A stretch of 29,201 nucleotides of DNA from Gemmatimonadota bacterium (GCA_028287225.1 JAQBPZ010000146.1:1-29201); one strand, 5' to 3'. Positions 1 to 7,611 are shown, counted from the first letter of the stretch. The notes: generated by a model not told the origin, from the sequence alone. Numbers and translations are program-made.

Positions 1-151
1 CGGTGGGCGCCGTCGTGGCGCCCGCGCGCGGCGCGCCGCCGCCCTGCCAGCTTCCATCGCGATAGGACACGTCTGCCAGCAGCAGATTGGCGCCCACTGC
101 CGGCAATCGGCTCTTCCCGTCGCCTCGCCAACGCACGGCCTGCCCCGGCAC
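1..151 (-). CDS. possible 5' part of a gene running off the left edge
   Basis: On the minus strand a frame is open from a GTG codon at 151 to the window edge. It reads as plausible protein (for example ANLLLADVSYRDGSWQGG), followed by a Gly/Ala/Pro-rich stretch. The segment vaguely recalls the G-x-x-L-L...W-x-G-G pattern of DUF2147-type small periplasmic proteins, but about 50 residues are too few to name a family. A GGAG lies just upstream of the GTG, with only about 4 nt of spacing. The true start could be elsewhere, and the frame could be chance in GC-rich DNA. It would be read in the same direction as the TonB gene and lies beyond the terminator hairpin at 181-212. Confidence 0.25.
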   Translation of the reverse strand, partial: MPGQAVRWRGDGKSRLPAVGANLLLADVSYRDGSWQGGGAPRAGATTAPT

Positions 152-180
152 AGCGCTCCGGCAGCCATGGCCGACGCACG

Positions 181-212
181 AACGGCCCGGAGAGACGTCT
201 CGCCGGGCCGTT
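181..212 (-). terminator. hairpin after the TonB gene
   Basis: A 10-bp perfect stem (AACGGCCCGG pairing with CCGGGCCGTT) encloses a GC-rich segment containing AGACGTCT. It lies 23 bp beyond the stop codon of the minus-strand TonB gene. No T-tract follows on either strand, so it fits a Rho-independent-like terminator only by position and stem strength. Confidence 0.55.
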
Positions 213-234
213 CCATCCGATGCGACGCGATGCG

Positions 235-1065
235 CTAGCTGATGCGGAAGGTGAATGACTGCTCCACCAGCTGGCGCACCTTGGTGCCGCCCGCCTCGGC
301 CGGCCGGAATCGCGCGCTGAGGAGCGCCTGCCGCACGGCGTCCGAGAAGAGCTTGTGGGGCGACGAGACCACCTCGATGGAGCCGGGCTCCACGCGGCCG
401 TCGGCGCTGACGATGAAGTGCATCAGCACCGTGCCCTGCACGCCCACGCTCTTGAGGGCGTCGGGGTAGCGCGGCTCCAGCGGCCGGGTCATGGCGACCG
501 GGCGGTCCACCTGGTTCTCGTCGTACGCCTTGCCCGCGCTGCCGCTGCCCAGGCCGCCGCCGCTGCCGCTCCCCGAGCCTTCGTCACGCTTCACCGATCC
601 ACCCGAGGAGATGCCCGACGACTTGACGACGTCAGCCACGGGGGGCGCCACGACGTCGCTGACCGTCGGCGGCGCCTTCACGTCGATCGCCGGGATGTTG
701 AGGGCGACCTTCGAGGGCGCGACGAGCGCCGGCGTCGTCGGTCCCTTGGGCTGCACCTGCGGCACCGGGCGCGGGCGTTCGGGCTGCGGTGCCCGCTTCT
801 GTGGCGGGGCCTTGAAGACTTCCTTGGCCTTGGCCGGCGCCGGAGGCGCCTTGGGCAGCGGCGCGGGGGGCGGCTCGATGGGCTTCGGTGGCGGGGTGGC
901 CACGTAGAGGATCGGGTGCTCCTCCACCTTCTCGCGCGGGGGCAGCACCACCTGCGCGGTGGTGAAGACGGCGGCTGCGATGACCACGCCATGGATCGCC
1001 AGGCTGATCAGCGCTCCCTTCGACGATCCGAACGGCTTCGCCTTGGATTCCAGTAGCGTCGTCAT
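235..1065 (-). CDS. TonB-family energy transducer
   Basis: 276 aa. TonB proteins couple the inner-membrane proton motive force (through ExbB/ExbD) to outer-membrane TonB-dependent receptors. The layout is classical: a short cytoplasmic start, one membrane helix at about residues 19-40, a long Pro/Ala/Lys periplasmic spacer (about 42-125), a Gly/Ser-rich stretch (about 148-180), and a C-terminal TonB domain (about 190-276). The C-terminal domain has the usual R-Y-P-x-x-L...G-x-V...F-x-V...DG-V pattern and ends in a hydrophobic beta strand. The ATG is preceded by GAGGAAA at 8 nt. No exbB or exbD lies in the window, so its partners must be encoded elsewhere. The family is clear; which receptor it serves is unknown. 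Confidence 0.9.
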   Translation of the reverse strand: MTTLLESKAKPFGSSKGALISLAIHGVVIAAAVFTTAQVVLPPREKVEEHPILYVATPPPKPIEPPPAPLPKAPPAPAKAKEVFKAPPQKRAPQPERPRPVPQVQPKGPTTPALVAPSKVALNIPAIDVKAPPTVSDVVAPPVADVVKSSGISSGGSVKRDEGSGSGSGGGLGSGSAGKAYDENQVDRPVAMTRPLEPRYPDALKSVGVQGTVLMHFIVSADGRVEPGSIEVVSSPHKLFSDAVRQALLSARFRPAEAGGTKVRQLVEQSFTFRIS

Positions 1066-1150
1066 GTGCGGCGTTTCCTCGGCCTGGAATGAATTGTCCG
1101 GGTACGCAGCCGCATTTTGCCAGTCCCGTGCCGTTCGGGCGGCGCGGCGC

Positions 1151-1630
1151 TCACCGCTTGCCGGCGGCGGCGCCGTCGGCGCGCTTCCTCACGCTGTCCA
1201 CCAGGGCGGAATCGGGGGTGAAGCCGAGCGTCCGGACGATGGAGCGCCACACCCCGACCGGGAGGGCGACCGTGGACTCGGGCTGTACCTTGGGGAGCGT
1301 GGCGCCGCGCGGGATGAGGGGGGCGGTCTGGACCCCGGGCCGGATGTCCACGACCTGCTCGCCGAAGGCGCCGACGGAGGTGATGTGCACGGTGTCCTGG
1401 GTGCGGATCGGCACGTCCTCGCGCTCGATCAGCAGGTCGATGCGCACGCCGCCGGGCGTGAAGTACACCTGCTTCACGAGCCCGACCTCGATGCCGCGGT
1501 ACTGGACGCGCGCGCTCTTCTTGAGCCCGGGAGCCTGTTCGGCGATGACATGCACGACGTTCTCGTGCTTGGAAGCACACCCCACGATGACGGCGGCGGT
1601 GGCCAGCAGGAGGAAGACGGGACGGGACAT
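1151..1630 (-). CDS. MCE-domain (MlaD-like) lipoprotein
   Basis: 159 aa. The start at 1630 gives a lipoprotein signal with lipobox VIVG-Cys18; an upstream in-frame start (1693) would bury it. Residues about 26-104 form one MCE domain, with the typical L-K-x-x-A-x-V-x-Y-R-G-I-E-V-G-x-V signature followed by V-x-I-x-x-x-G-x-x-G-E-x-V-V-D-I. MCE proteins bind or channel lipids between the membranes of diderms. Most MlaD relatives are anchored by a membrane helix and sit beside an MlaE permease and MlaF ATPase; neither is here, and this copy is a short, apparently lipid-anchored orphan. It lies 86 bp upstream of the TonB gene on the same strand, so co-transcription is possible. Confidence 0.8.
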   Translation of the reverse strand: MSRPVFLLLATAAVIVGCASKHENVVHVIAEQAPGLKKSARVQYRGIEVGLVKQVYFTPGGVRIDLLIEREDVPIRTQDTVHITSVGAFGEQVVDIRPGVQTAPLIPRGATLPKVQPESTVALPVGVWRSIVRTLGFTPDSALVDSVRKRADGAAAGKR

Positions 1631-1718
1631 GGGCGGTCGCTGAAGGTGAGACCGAAGGCGGACGCAGGCATTTGTGCGAATTCCGAACCACACGGCCGAC
1701 TCGGCTGGTAAACAGCTG

Positions 1719-1810
1719 AAAGGCGTTTGCGGTTTGCGGTGAGCAGTGAGCGGTCGGGCCCCGGGATGCTTCTACCGCCAACTGCTCACCGCAAACCGCA
1801 AACGCCCTTT
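1719..1810. repeat. inverted heptamer array, GCGGTTT/GTGAGCR type
   Basis: The left arm (1719-1753) is a period-7 run reading GCGTTT-GCGGTTT-GCGGTGA-GCAGTGA-GCGG. The right arm (1775-1810) is nearly its reverse complement: 25 bp are perfect and the flanks are close. A 21-bp spacer separates the arms. It lies in the divergent gap between the MCE lipoprotein and the DUF3618-like gene, where their promoters should be. The period, inverted layout and size resemble the elements at 9115-9403 and 20780-20991, but the heptamer word differs and the long core is absent. Confidence 0.85.
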
Positions 1811-1886
1811 ATTCGTTTTCCGCGACGGCGCTCGCCTTGCAATATCCCCCGTACCCCCGATTCAGCCCTTCGAAAGGACGCGTCCA

Positions 1887-2336
1887 ATGACCGCACAGGA
1901 CCAGATCGCCTCCGCTCACGATGACGTCGTGAACACGCGTGCCCGCATGGCCGACACCGTCGCGCAGATCGAGGCGCGCGTCACCGGCCAGATGGACACG
2001 GTGAAGGCGAAGCTCGACATCGTGCAGATGATCCGCGACAACCCGTGGACGGCGATCGCCGTGGCCACCGGGGTCGGGGCGGCCATCAGTGCGAGCGGCG
2101 CCGACACGAAGGCGGCGAGCGCGGCGTCAGCGTCGGCCCGCCAGGGTGCCACCGTCGCGGCGGCCAAGGCGAAGGAGGCGGGCGCCGCCGGCGTGGAAGC
2201 GCTCAAGGGCGCGCCGTCCACGGCGAGCAGGGCGGCGAACAGCGCCCGGGGCGGAATCTTGGGCTACCTCGACGCCCTCGCGGCCTCCGCCGTGGAGGGG
2301 TTCATCGAGCGGATCCGGGCCTCCGAAGGCCGGTAG
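1887..2336 (+). CDS. DUF3618/ElaB-like membrane-anchored protein
   Basis: 149 aa. The chosen ATG has GAAAGGA about 8 nt upstream; longer in-frame versions run back into the heptamer repeat and look non-coding. The N-terminus (about 5-50) is a charged helix of the type T-R-A-R-M-A-D-T-V-A-Q-I-E-A-R-V. It is followed by a short hydrophobic helix (about 54-70, NPWTAIAVATGVGAAISAS), an Ala/Lys-rich linker, and a C-terminal amphipathic helix ending FIERIRASEGR. This matches the general plan of DUF3618 and of YqjD/ElaB-type proteins, which anchor helical proteins to the inner membrane; their cellular role is poorly defined. The family assignment rests on the R-x-x-M-A-D-T-V motif and topology only. 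Confidence 0.65.
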   Translation: MTAQDQIASAHDDVVNTRARMADTVAQIEARVTGQMDTVKAKLDIVQMIRDNPWTAIAVATGVGAAISASGADTKAASAASASARQGATVAAAKAKEAGAAGVEALKGAPSTASRAANSARGGILGYLDALAASAVEGFIERIRASEGR

Positions 2337-2397
2337 GATCGGCGGGCGCGGGTATGCCGGTTGCGCCTCCCCGCTCCCACCATCCCGGAGGCAACCG

Positions 2398-2892
2398 ATG
2401 CGCCGTGCTCTCTCCGTCGCCCTTGCGACCGCGCTCGTCCTGGCCCTGACGCCGGATGCGCTGGCCGCCCAGCAGGCCCAGCTCGACGTCCACGGCAACT
2501 TCGCCGTGGGCACCACGACGCACCTCCATTCGTGGGGCGCGGGAGCCGGCGCGCAGGTGACCTTCGGCAGCACCTCCGACCCGATCCAGCTCAGCCTGTC
2601 CCCGAGCCTGGACTTCCTGAAGCAGGAGGGCGGATCGAGGCAGACGTCGCTCTCGGCCGACCTGGACATCCAGCCCGGCGGTGGAAAGACGGTCACCCCG
2701 TACGCGGGCATCAGCACGGGGGCCAACTGGATCAGCGGATCGAGCGGGACCCACGCCGGCTACGAGACCCTGGCCGGCGCGCAGGTCAAGCTGAGCACCG
2801 CCCTGACCGCCAAGGCCGAGGAGCGGTTCGGGTACGTGAGCGGTCAGGAGCACAGCCTCACGACGCGCGTTGGAGTGCTCCTCAGCTTCTGA
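2398..2892 (+). CDS. small outer-membrane beta-barrel protein
   Basis: 164 aa. The ATG follows GGAGG at about 7 nt. Residues 1-23 are a Sec signal peptide (MRRALSVALATALVLALTPD, cleavage near ALA-AQQ). The remainder alternates polar and hydrophobic residues in strand-length blocks with Gly/Ser turns, and ends in a terminal strand finishing with Phe (VGVLLSF), a typical outer-membrane insertion signal. The length fits a small barrel of about eight strands. No enzymatic residues are recognised. It lies 61 bp after the DUF3618-like gene on the same strand, so the two may share a transcript. A porin-like or adhesive role is possible but not shown. Confidence 0.7.
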   Translation: MRRALSVALATALVLALTPDALAAQQAQLDVHGNFAVGTTTHLHSWGAGAGAQVTFGSTSDPIQLSLSPSLDFLKQEGGSRQTSLSADLDIQPGGGKTVTPYAGISTGANWISGSSGTHAGYETLAGAQVKLSTALTAKAEERFGYVSGQEHSLTTRVGVLLSF

Positions 2893-2979
2893 GCGGGAAA
2901 ACGTCGAGGAACAGACGAGTACGCCAGGAAAACAACTGAACGTCATCAGGACCCCTGCGGCTCGAGTCGTGTAGTGCTT

Positions 2980-2998
2980 CGCGGTGTTTGAAACCGCG
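2980..2998 (+). terminator. small hairpin between barrel gene and DUF3131 gene
   Basis: A CGCGGT/ACCGCG stem of 6 bp with a 7-nt loop lies 88 bp after the barrel gene stop and 35 bp before the next start. It could be a weak terminator or part of the leader of the downstream gene. No T-run follows. Confidence 0.3.
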
Positions 2999-3032
2999 TA
3001 AGTGCTTACAGATCAGCTCGTTAGGAGTATTG

Positions 3033-4316
3033 ATGACCCGAAGGTTCCGCTCCATCGGCCGGATGGCCACGCTCTCGCTGGTCCTCGGGTTCGCGGCCTG
3101 CCGCGACACGACCGCCCCCGTGGAGCCTCCCGTCGAGACGCCGCCGCCGCCGCCGGCAGTCGTGCCGCCGGCGGTGGTGATCGACACCCAGGCCGCCCGC
3201 GTCGCGTGGAGCTTCGTGGAGCAGAACACCACGGCGGCGACCGGACTGGCCAACGCGATCTATCCGTTCCAGTACGTCACGGCGTGGGACATCGCGAGCC
3301 TCATCGCCGCGGCCTACTCGGCGCACGCCATCGGCATCGTCAGCGACTCGACCTACGACGCGCGCATCCGCACCATCCTCGGCACCCTGGCGCGCGTGCC
3401 CCTGTTCGAGGGCGCGGCCTTCAACAAGAGCTACGACTCGCACACCGCGCAGATGATCAGCAGCGACCGCCAGCTTTCGTCGGTCGGCTACGGGTGGTCG
3501 GCAACGGACATCGGCCGCCTGCTCATCTGGCTGCGCATCCTCGCGCTCAACGAGCCGCAGTACGCCACCCTCGCGTCGTCCATCGTGGACCGGCTCGACA
3601 TCTCGCGCCTCATCCGCAACGGCACGCTCCAGGGACGCGACCTCGATCCGGCCACGGGGATCGCCCGCGACTATGCGGAGACGGGACTCGGCTACGAGCA
3701 GTATGCGTCGGCGGGGTACGCGCTGTGGGGGCATCGCCCGTCGGCGTCGCTCGACCCCTCCGCGCACACGAGCCGCGTGGACATCTACGGGGTGAGCGTA
3801 ACGGTGGATGCGCGCGGCAACTCACGCATCACGAGCGAGCCGTACGTCATGATGGGGCTGGAGACCGGCTTCTGGTCGCCGACGCTGCGCGAGCAGGCGG
3901 TGGCGGTGCTCGCCGCGCAGGAGGCGCGCTGGCGCAGCACGGGCATGCTCACCATGGTGAGCGAGGACGCGCTGCCGGATCCGCCGTACTACTTCTACTA
4001 CTACAGCCTCTTCCACAACGGACGCGCCTTTGTGGTGGAAGGCCCGGAGGACGGCTCCTACATCGAGGCGCCACGCTGGGTGAGCACCAAGATGGCGTAC
4101 GGCTGGAATGCGCTCTTCCCCTCGCCGTACACGCGCCTGGTGCTCGACGCCGTGCAGCCGGCCGCCGTGCCGGGGCGCGGGTGGAGCGCGGGGGTCTACG
4201 AGACGAGCCGCCTGCCGGCGAGCGAGCAGGGCCTCAATACCGCCGCGCTGGTGCTCGAGTCGCTCCTCTACCAGTCACGCCGCTCGCAGCCATTCCTGTC
4301 GCAGCCGATCCAGTAG
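3033..4316 (+). CDS. DUF3131-domain lipoprotein
   Basis: 427 aa. The start at 3033 is fixed by AGGAG five nt upstream; the in-frame ATG at 2988 lacks a site. The signal peptide ends in lipobox GFAA-Cys23, followed by a Pro/Val-rich tether (about 28-45) and one large domain. Diagnostic DUF3131 segments are visible: T-A-W-D-I-A-S (about 80), the Y-D-S-H-T motif, and G-W-S-A-T-D-I-G-R-L-L (about 155-165). DUF3131 proteins have an (alpha/alpha)-type fold related to glucan-acting proteins and often accompany polysaccharide synthesis genes, but the reaction is not established. No polysaccharide gene neighbours it. It probably faces the periplasm or cell surface. It converges with the lipoprotein gene at 4468. 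Confidence 0.85.
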   Translation: MTRRFRSIGRMATLSLVLGFAACRDTTAPVEPPVETPPPPPAVVPPAVVIDTQAARVAWSFVEQNTTAATGLANAIYPFQYVTAWDIASLIAAAYSAHAIGIVSDSTYDARIRTILGTLARVPLFEGAAFNKSYDSHTAQMISSDRQLSSVGYGWSATDIGRLLIWLRILALNEPQYATLASSIVDRLDISRLIRNGTLQGRDLDPATGIARDYAETGLGYEQYASAGYALWGHRPSASLDPSAHTSRVDIYGVSVTVDARGNSRITSEPYVMMGLETGFWSPTLREQAVAVLAAQEARWRSTGMLTMVSEDALPDPPYYFYYYSLFHNGRAFVVEGPEDGSYIEAPRWVSTKMAYGWNALFPSPYTRLVLDAVQPAAVPGRGWSAGVYETSRLPASEQGLNTAALVLESLLYQSRRSQPFLSQPIQ

Positions 4317-4364
4317 GCCGGCGCTGCGCGCCCCTGGCCGCGGCGCGCTGCCTCTTCAAAAGCT

Positions 4365-4456
4365 CGAACCGCGGAGGGCGCGGAGGCCGGGGGCGTCGAT
4401 TCCTCTGCGTCCGTGCTGTTTCTCCTCTGTGCCCTCTGCCTTGAAGCAGTCGACGC
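4365..4456. repeat. partial copy of the 9-bp-periodic repeat family
   Basis: Between two convergent genes, the left side reads GCGGAGGGCGCGGAGG and the right side carries CCTCTGCGTCC...CTCCTCTGTGCCCTCTG, then TTGAAGCAGTCGACG. The right end matches the ends of the fuller elements at 24198-24436 and 27333-27595 (TTGAAGCAGTTGAC). The central loop found in those copies is missing, so this looks like a shortened copy. Confidence 0.6.
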
Positions 4457-4467
4457 CGAGCAGGGCG

Positions 4468-4959
4468 CTACCGCGCGCCGACCCGGCTGAACGGGCTGCA
4501 CGCGCCGTTTCCGTCGTCATCAAGGGCGCGGATGCTCAGGATCCGCGTGACGAGCATGTAGCGGGAGCCCTGGCCCATGTGTCCCGCGCCAGCCGGCATC
4601 TTCGGGCTCACGGTGCCACGCCACCGCACGGCGAGCCCGTGGCGAGGGCGCACCGGCATGAGCTTGAGCAGGCTGTCGCGCTGCAGCCGCGCGTCCTCGC
4701 TCAGCGTCACCCACCACATGGAGTCGCCCCGCGGTGCCCCGCACGGGTGGAACCAGCTGACCTCGTAGCCGCTGGAGAATGCGCCCTGGTATTCGCGCTC
4801 CTCACCATTCACGGCGGGGGGCAGGGTGTCACGTACCAGGCGCACCGGCGTCGTGTCGCGCGCGGCCACCGGCGCGGGCGCCAGCTCGTCCTCGTGATGG
4901 CGGGCGCAGGCCGTGAGGGCCATCACGGCGGCAAGGAGGGCGAGTGGGCGGGTGATCAT
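4468..4959 (-). CDS. lipoprotein of unknown function
   Basis: 163 aa from the ATG at 4959, chosen because it begins a clean lipoprotein signal (MITRPLALLAAVMALTA-Cys18); the longer frame from 5016 would precede it with a Pro-rich stretch. The mature part contains WFHPCGAPRGDSMWWVTLSEDA and a second segment ending GMQ-like VTRILSIRALDDDGNGACSP, suggesting a compact beta-rich domain. I do not recognise the family. It is divergent from the RsbQ-type gene, with 187 bp between them that should carry both promoters. The C-terminus runs up to the repeat at 4365-4456. Confidence 0.7.
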   Translation of the reverse strand: MITRPLALLAAVMALTACARHHEDELAPAPVAARDTTPVRLVRDTLPPAVNGEEREYQGAFSSGYEVSWFHPCGAPRGDSMWWVTLSEDARLQRDSLLKLMPVRPRHGLAVRWRGTVSPKMPAGAGHMGQGSRYMLVTRILSIRALDDDGNGACSPFSRVGAR

Positions 4960-5146
4960 GGTCGGTGGCGAGAGAGGGTGAGGGCAGGTGCTACCCGGCG
5001 CCGGCCGGAATGTCACGGCCTCCGCCGGTCCCGGGACGACGGGCCGGCGGAGGGAGACAACGGCACGGCACGGCCCTCGCTACGTTCGCATGCCTCCGGG
5101 CGAGCCCTCCACGCCGAGGACGGCCGGCCTCTTCAGTGACCCCCCA

Positions 5147-5956
5147 ATGAGCGATTCCGTACTCTCGCGCAACAACGTGCACGTATTCGGCCGGGGCACC
5201 AAGCCCCTGCTGTTCGCCCACGGCTTCGGCTGCGACCAGAACATGTGGCGCTTCATCACGCCGGCGTTCCAGGACGACTATCGGATCGTGCTGTTCGACT
5301 ACGTGGGCTCCGGCCAGTCGGACGTCGGCGCCTGGCAGGCTGACCGGTACACCACCCTGGCCGGCTACGCGCAGGACGTGCTCGACGTCTGCCACGCGCT
5401 GGAGCTGAAGGACGTGGTGTTCGTGGGCCACTCGGTGAGCAGCATGATCGGCGTGCTCGCGGCCAACCGCGAGCCGGCGCTGTTCGACCGCCTGGTGATG
5501 GTGGGGCCGTCGCCCCGCTACATCAACGACGCCCCGGACTACGTGGGCGGCTTCGAGCGGACGGACATCGAGGGGCTGCTGGAGACGATGGAGAAGAACT
5601 ACCTCGGCTGGGCCAACTTCCTCGCGCCGGCGATCATGAAGAATCCCGAGCATCCCGAGCTGGGCGAGGAGCTGGAGGCCAGCTTCTGCTCCACCGACCC
5701 GATCATCGCGCGCCACTTCGCCGAGGCCACCTTCTTCGCGGACAATCGCGCGGATGCCGCCGCGGTGGCCGTACCCGCGCTGATCATGCAGTGCTCCGAC
5801 GACATGATCGCGCCGCTCGAGGTGGGAGACTACCTCCACCGCGCCATGCCGGGCAGCACGCTCAGGGTGATGAAGGCCACCGGCCACTGTCCGCACATGA
5901 GCCACCCCGACGAGACCATCGAGATGATCCGCGCCTACCTGAGCGCGCCCGCTTGA
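5147..5956 (+). CDS. rsbQ: RsbQ-type alpha/beta hydrolase (signal-sensing)
   Basis: 269 aa. Closely resembles Bacillus subtilis RsbQ, the alpha/beta hydrolase needed for the PAS-phosphatase RsbP to sense energy stress, and is related to the plant receptors KAI2/D14. Visible features are the oxyanion segment FAHGFGCDQNMW (about 23-34), nucleophile elbow GHSVSS with Ser96, Asp219 in QCSDDMIAP, and His247 in GHCPHMSHPDE. From memory these numbers and the 269-aa length equal those of B. subtilis RsbQ. The CSTDPIIARHFA segment is also typical of the family. The start at 5147 gives this register; the upstream frame is not protein-like. The next gene, a PAS-histidine kinase, starts inside the stop codon (TTGA), so hydrolase and kinase should be made together. 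Substrate unknown. Confidence 0.93.
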   Translation: MSDSVLSRNNVHVFGRGTKPLLFAHGFGCDQNMWRFITPAFQDDYRIVLFDYVGSGQSDVGAWQADRYTTLAGYAQDVLDVCHALELKDVVFVGHSVSSMIGVLAANREPALFDRLVMVGPSPRYINDAPDYVGGFERTDIEGLLETMEKNYLGWANFLAPAIMKNPEHPELGEELEASFCSTDPIIARHFAEATFFADNRADAAAVAVPALIMQCSDDMIAPLEVGDYLHRAMPGSTLRVMKATGHCPHMSHPDETIEMIRAYLSAPA

Positions 5957-7188
5957 TACAGCTCGACCCGCTGCTCGACGAGGCACCCTGCGGGTTCATG
6001 GCGTTCGAGGACGACGGCACCCTGCACGCCGTGAACGCGACGCTCCTGCGCATGACCGGCTACACGCGCGAGGAGCTCGCGGGGAGCCGGGTCGAGCGCC
6101 TGATGGGGGTGGGCAGCCGCATCTTCTACCAGACGCACTTCTTCCCGCTGCTGCGCCTGCACGGACGCGCGGACGAGATCTTCCTCCTTCTCAGGTCGAA
6201 GGGCGGCGAGGACGTGGCCGTGCTGGTGAATGCGCAGCGTCGCGCGCGGAACGGCGCGCACCTCACCGAGTGCGTGTGCATGCAGGTGGTGGAGCGCCGA
6301 AAGTTCGAGGAGGCGCTCCTGCGCGCCAAGCGGGCGGCCGAGGAGGCCACGCGCGAGCTGGAGGTGAGCCAGCAGAAGCTCGAGGAGCAGGCCGTGGAGC
6401 TGGAGGCGCAGAGCGAGGAGCTGCGCACGATCAACGAGGACCTGCTGGACCGGTCCGAGGAGCTCGAGCGGCTGCGGGTGATGGCGGAGGACGCGAACGG
6501 GGCGAAGAGCAGCTTCCTCGCGATGATGAGCCACGAGCTCCGCACGCCGCTCAATGCCATCGGCGGCTACGTGCAGCTCATGGAGATGGGCATCCACGGC
6601 CCGGTCACCGAGGCGCAGCACGCGGCCCTGGACCGCATCTCGCGCGCGCAGGTCCACCTGCTCCGGCTCGTGAACGAGGTGCTCAACCTGGCGCGCATCG
6701 AGTCCGGCCGCGTGGAGTACGACATCACCACCGTGACGCTGCGCGAGGTGGTGGAGACCGTGGAGCCGATGGTCGCGCCACAGCTCGCCGAACGCCGCCT
6801 CCGGTTCGAGATCAGCGTGCCCGCCGGACTCTCGGCACGTGCGGACCGGGAGAAGCTGGAGCAGGTGCTGCTCAACCTGCTGTCCAACGCGACCAAGTTC
6901 ACCGAGCCGCGCGGCCTCGTCCGGGTCGATGCAGGAGAGGACCCGGACTCGCACGCCCGGGTCTTTCTCCGGGTGCAGGACACCGGATGCGGCATCCCCG
7001 CCGAACGGCTCGCACAGGTGTTCGACCCCTTCGTGCAGGTGAACATGAGCCGCGCGGGACGCGCGGAGGGCACGGGCCTCGGCCTGACGATCAGCCGCGA
7101 TCTCGCCCAGGGCATGGGTGGCGACCTCACCGTCTCGAGCGAGGAAGGGGTGGGCTCGGTGTTCACCATCTTCCTGGCGCGCGGCTGA
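5953..7188 (+). CDS. PAS-domain sensor histidine kinase paired with RsbQ
   Basis: 411 aa from a TTG at 5953 that overlaps the hydrolase stop; no ATG/GTG upstream in frame keeps the PAS domain intact without entering the hydrolase gene. Domains: PAS (about 1-115, with LDEAPCGFMAFEDDG and GRSIFYQTHFFPLL-like core), a charged coiled coil (about 118-180), HisKA with H194 in MMSHELRTPLN, and HATPase_c with N-box N312, G1 DTGCGIP at 343 and G2 GTGLGL near 373. No membrane helix is present, so it is cytoplasmic. RsbQ normally acts through a partner PAS domain; here the output is autophosphorylation rather than the PP2C phosphatase of RsbP. No response regulator is nearby, so the phosphate acceptor is unknown. 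The TTG start is inferred and has no strong ribosome site. Confidence 0.88.
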   Translation: MIQLDPLLDEAPCGFMAFEDDGTLHAVNATLLRMTGYTREELAGSRVERLMGVGSRIFYQTHFFPLLRLHGRADEIFLLLRSKGGEDVAVLVNAQRRARNGAHLTECVCMQVVERRKFEEALLRAKRAAEEATRELEVSQQKLEEQAVELEAQSEELRTINEDLLDRSEELERLRVMAEDANGAKSSFLAMMSHELRTPLNAIGGYVQLMEMGIHGPVTEAQHAALDRISRAQVHLLRLVNEVLNLARIESGRVEYDITTVTLREVVETVEPMVAPQLAERRLRFEISVPAGLSARADREKLEQVLLNLLSNATKFTEPRGLVRVDAGEDPDSHARVFLRVQDTGCGIPAERLAQVFDPFVQVNMSRAGRAEGTGLGLTISRDLAQGMGGDLTVSSEEGVGSVFTIFLARG

Positions 7189-7208
7189 GCCGTCGGCCGA
7201 TCGGGTGT

Positions 7209-7597
7209 CCCTCTATCGGCACAGCTCTTCGGCGGGCAGTGCTGGCCACTCAGTCGACGGGGGAGACTGCATCGAACGGATGAAACCGATCGTGACGGAT
7301 GCCACTTGGCAGGCAGCCATGAGATCGCGTCGCAGGGTCGGGATATTTGAGGGTGCGGGGCTGGCTCGCACGCACTCGCTCGATTCTCATCGCGGAGCCA
7401 GCAGTGATGTCTGCCGCACACTGACATCTCGCGGTGGTACCCGGGCAGCCACGCACCCTCAAACATCCCGGCCGGGTGCGATGGACTCATCCAGCGCGAC
7501 CGCGTGGATCAGTCACATCCGTTCATCCGTTCGATGCAGTCTCCCCCGTCGACTGAGTGGCCAGCACTGCCCGCCGAAGGATCGTCCGGATAGAGGG
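7209..7597. repeat. ~390-bp long-hairpin element with 58-bp perfect inverted repeat
   Basis: 7227-7284 and 7522-7579 are perfect 58-bp inverted repeats. Outside them CCCTCTATC (7209-7217) pairs with GATAGAGGG (7589-7597). Inside, pairing continues imperfectly and includes an 18/19 match between 7339-7357 and 7452-7470 around GAGGGTGCG. At the centre lies a small GATGTC/GACATC stem (7407-7426). The whole 423-bp gap between the convergent kinase and antiporter genes is thus one long potential hairpin with no credible ORF. It may be a MITE-like element, a bidirectional terminator, or both. The inner TTTGAGGGTGCGGGG segment recurs in the repeat at 28811-29164. Confidence 0.9.
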
Positions 7598-7611
7598 GCA
7601 GACGCGGTGGG

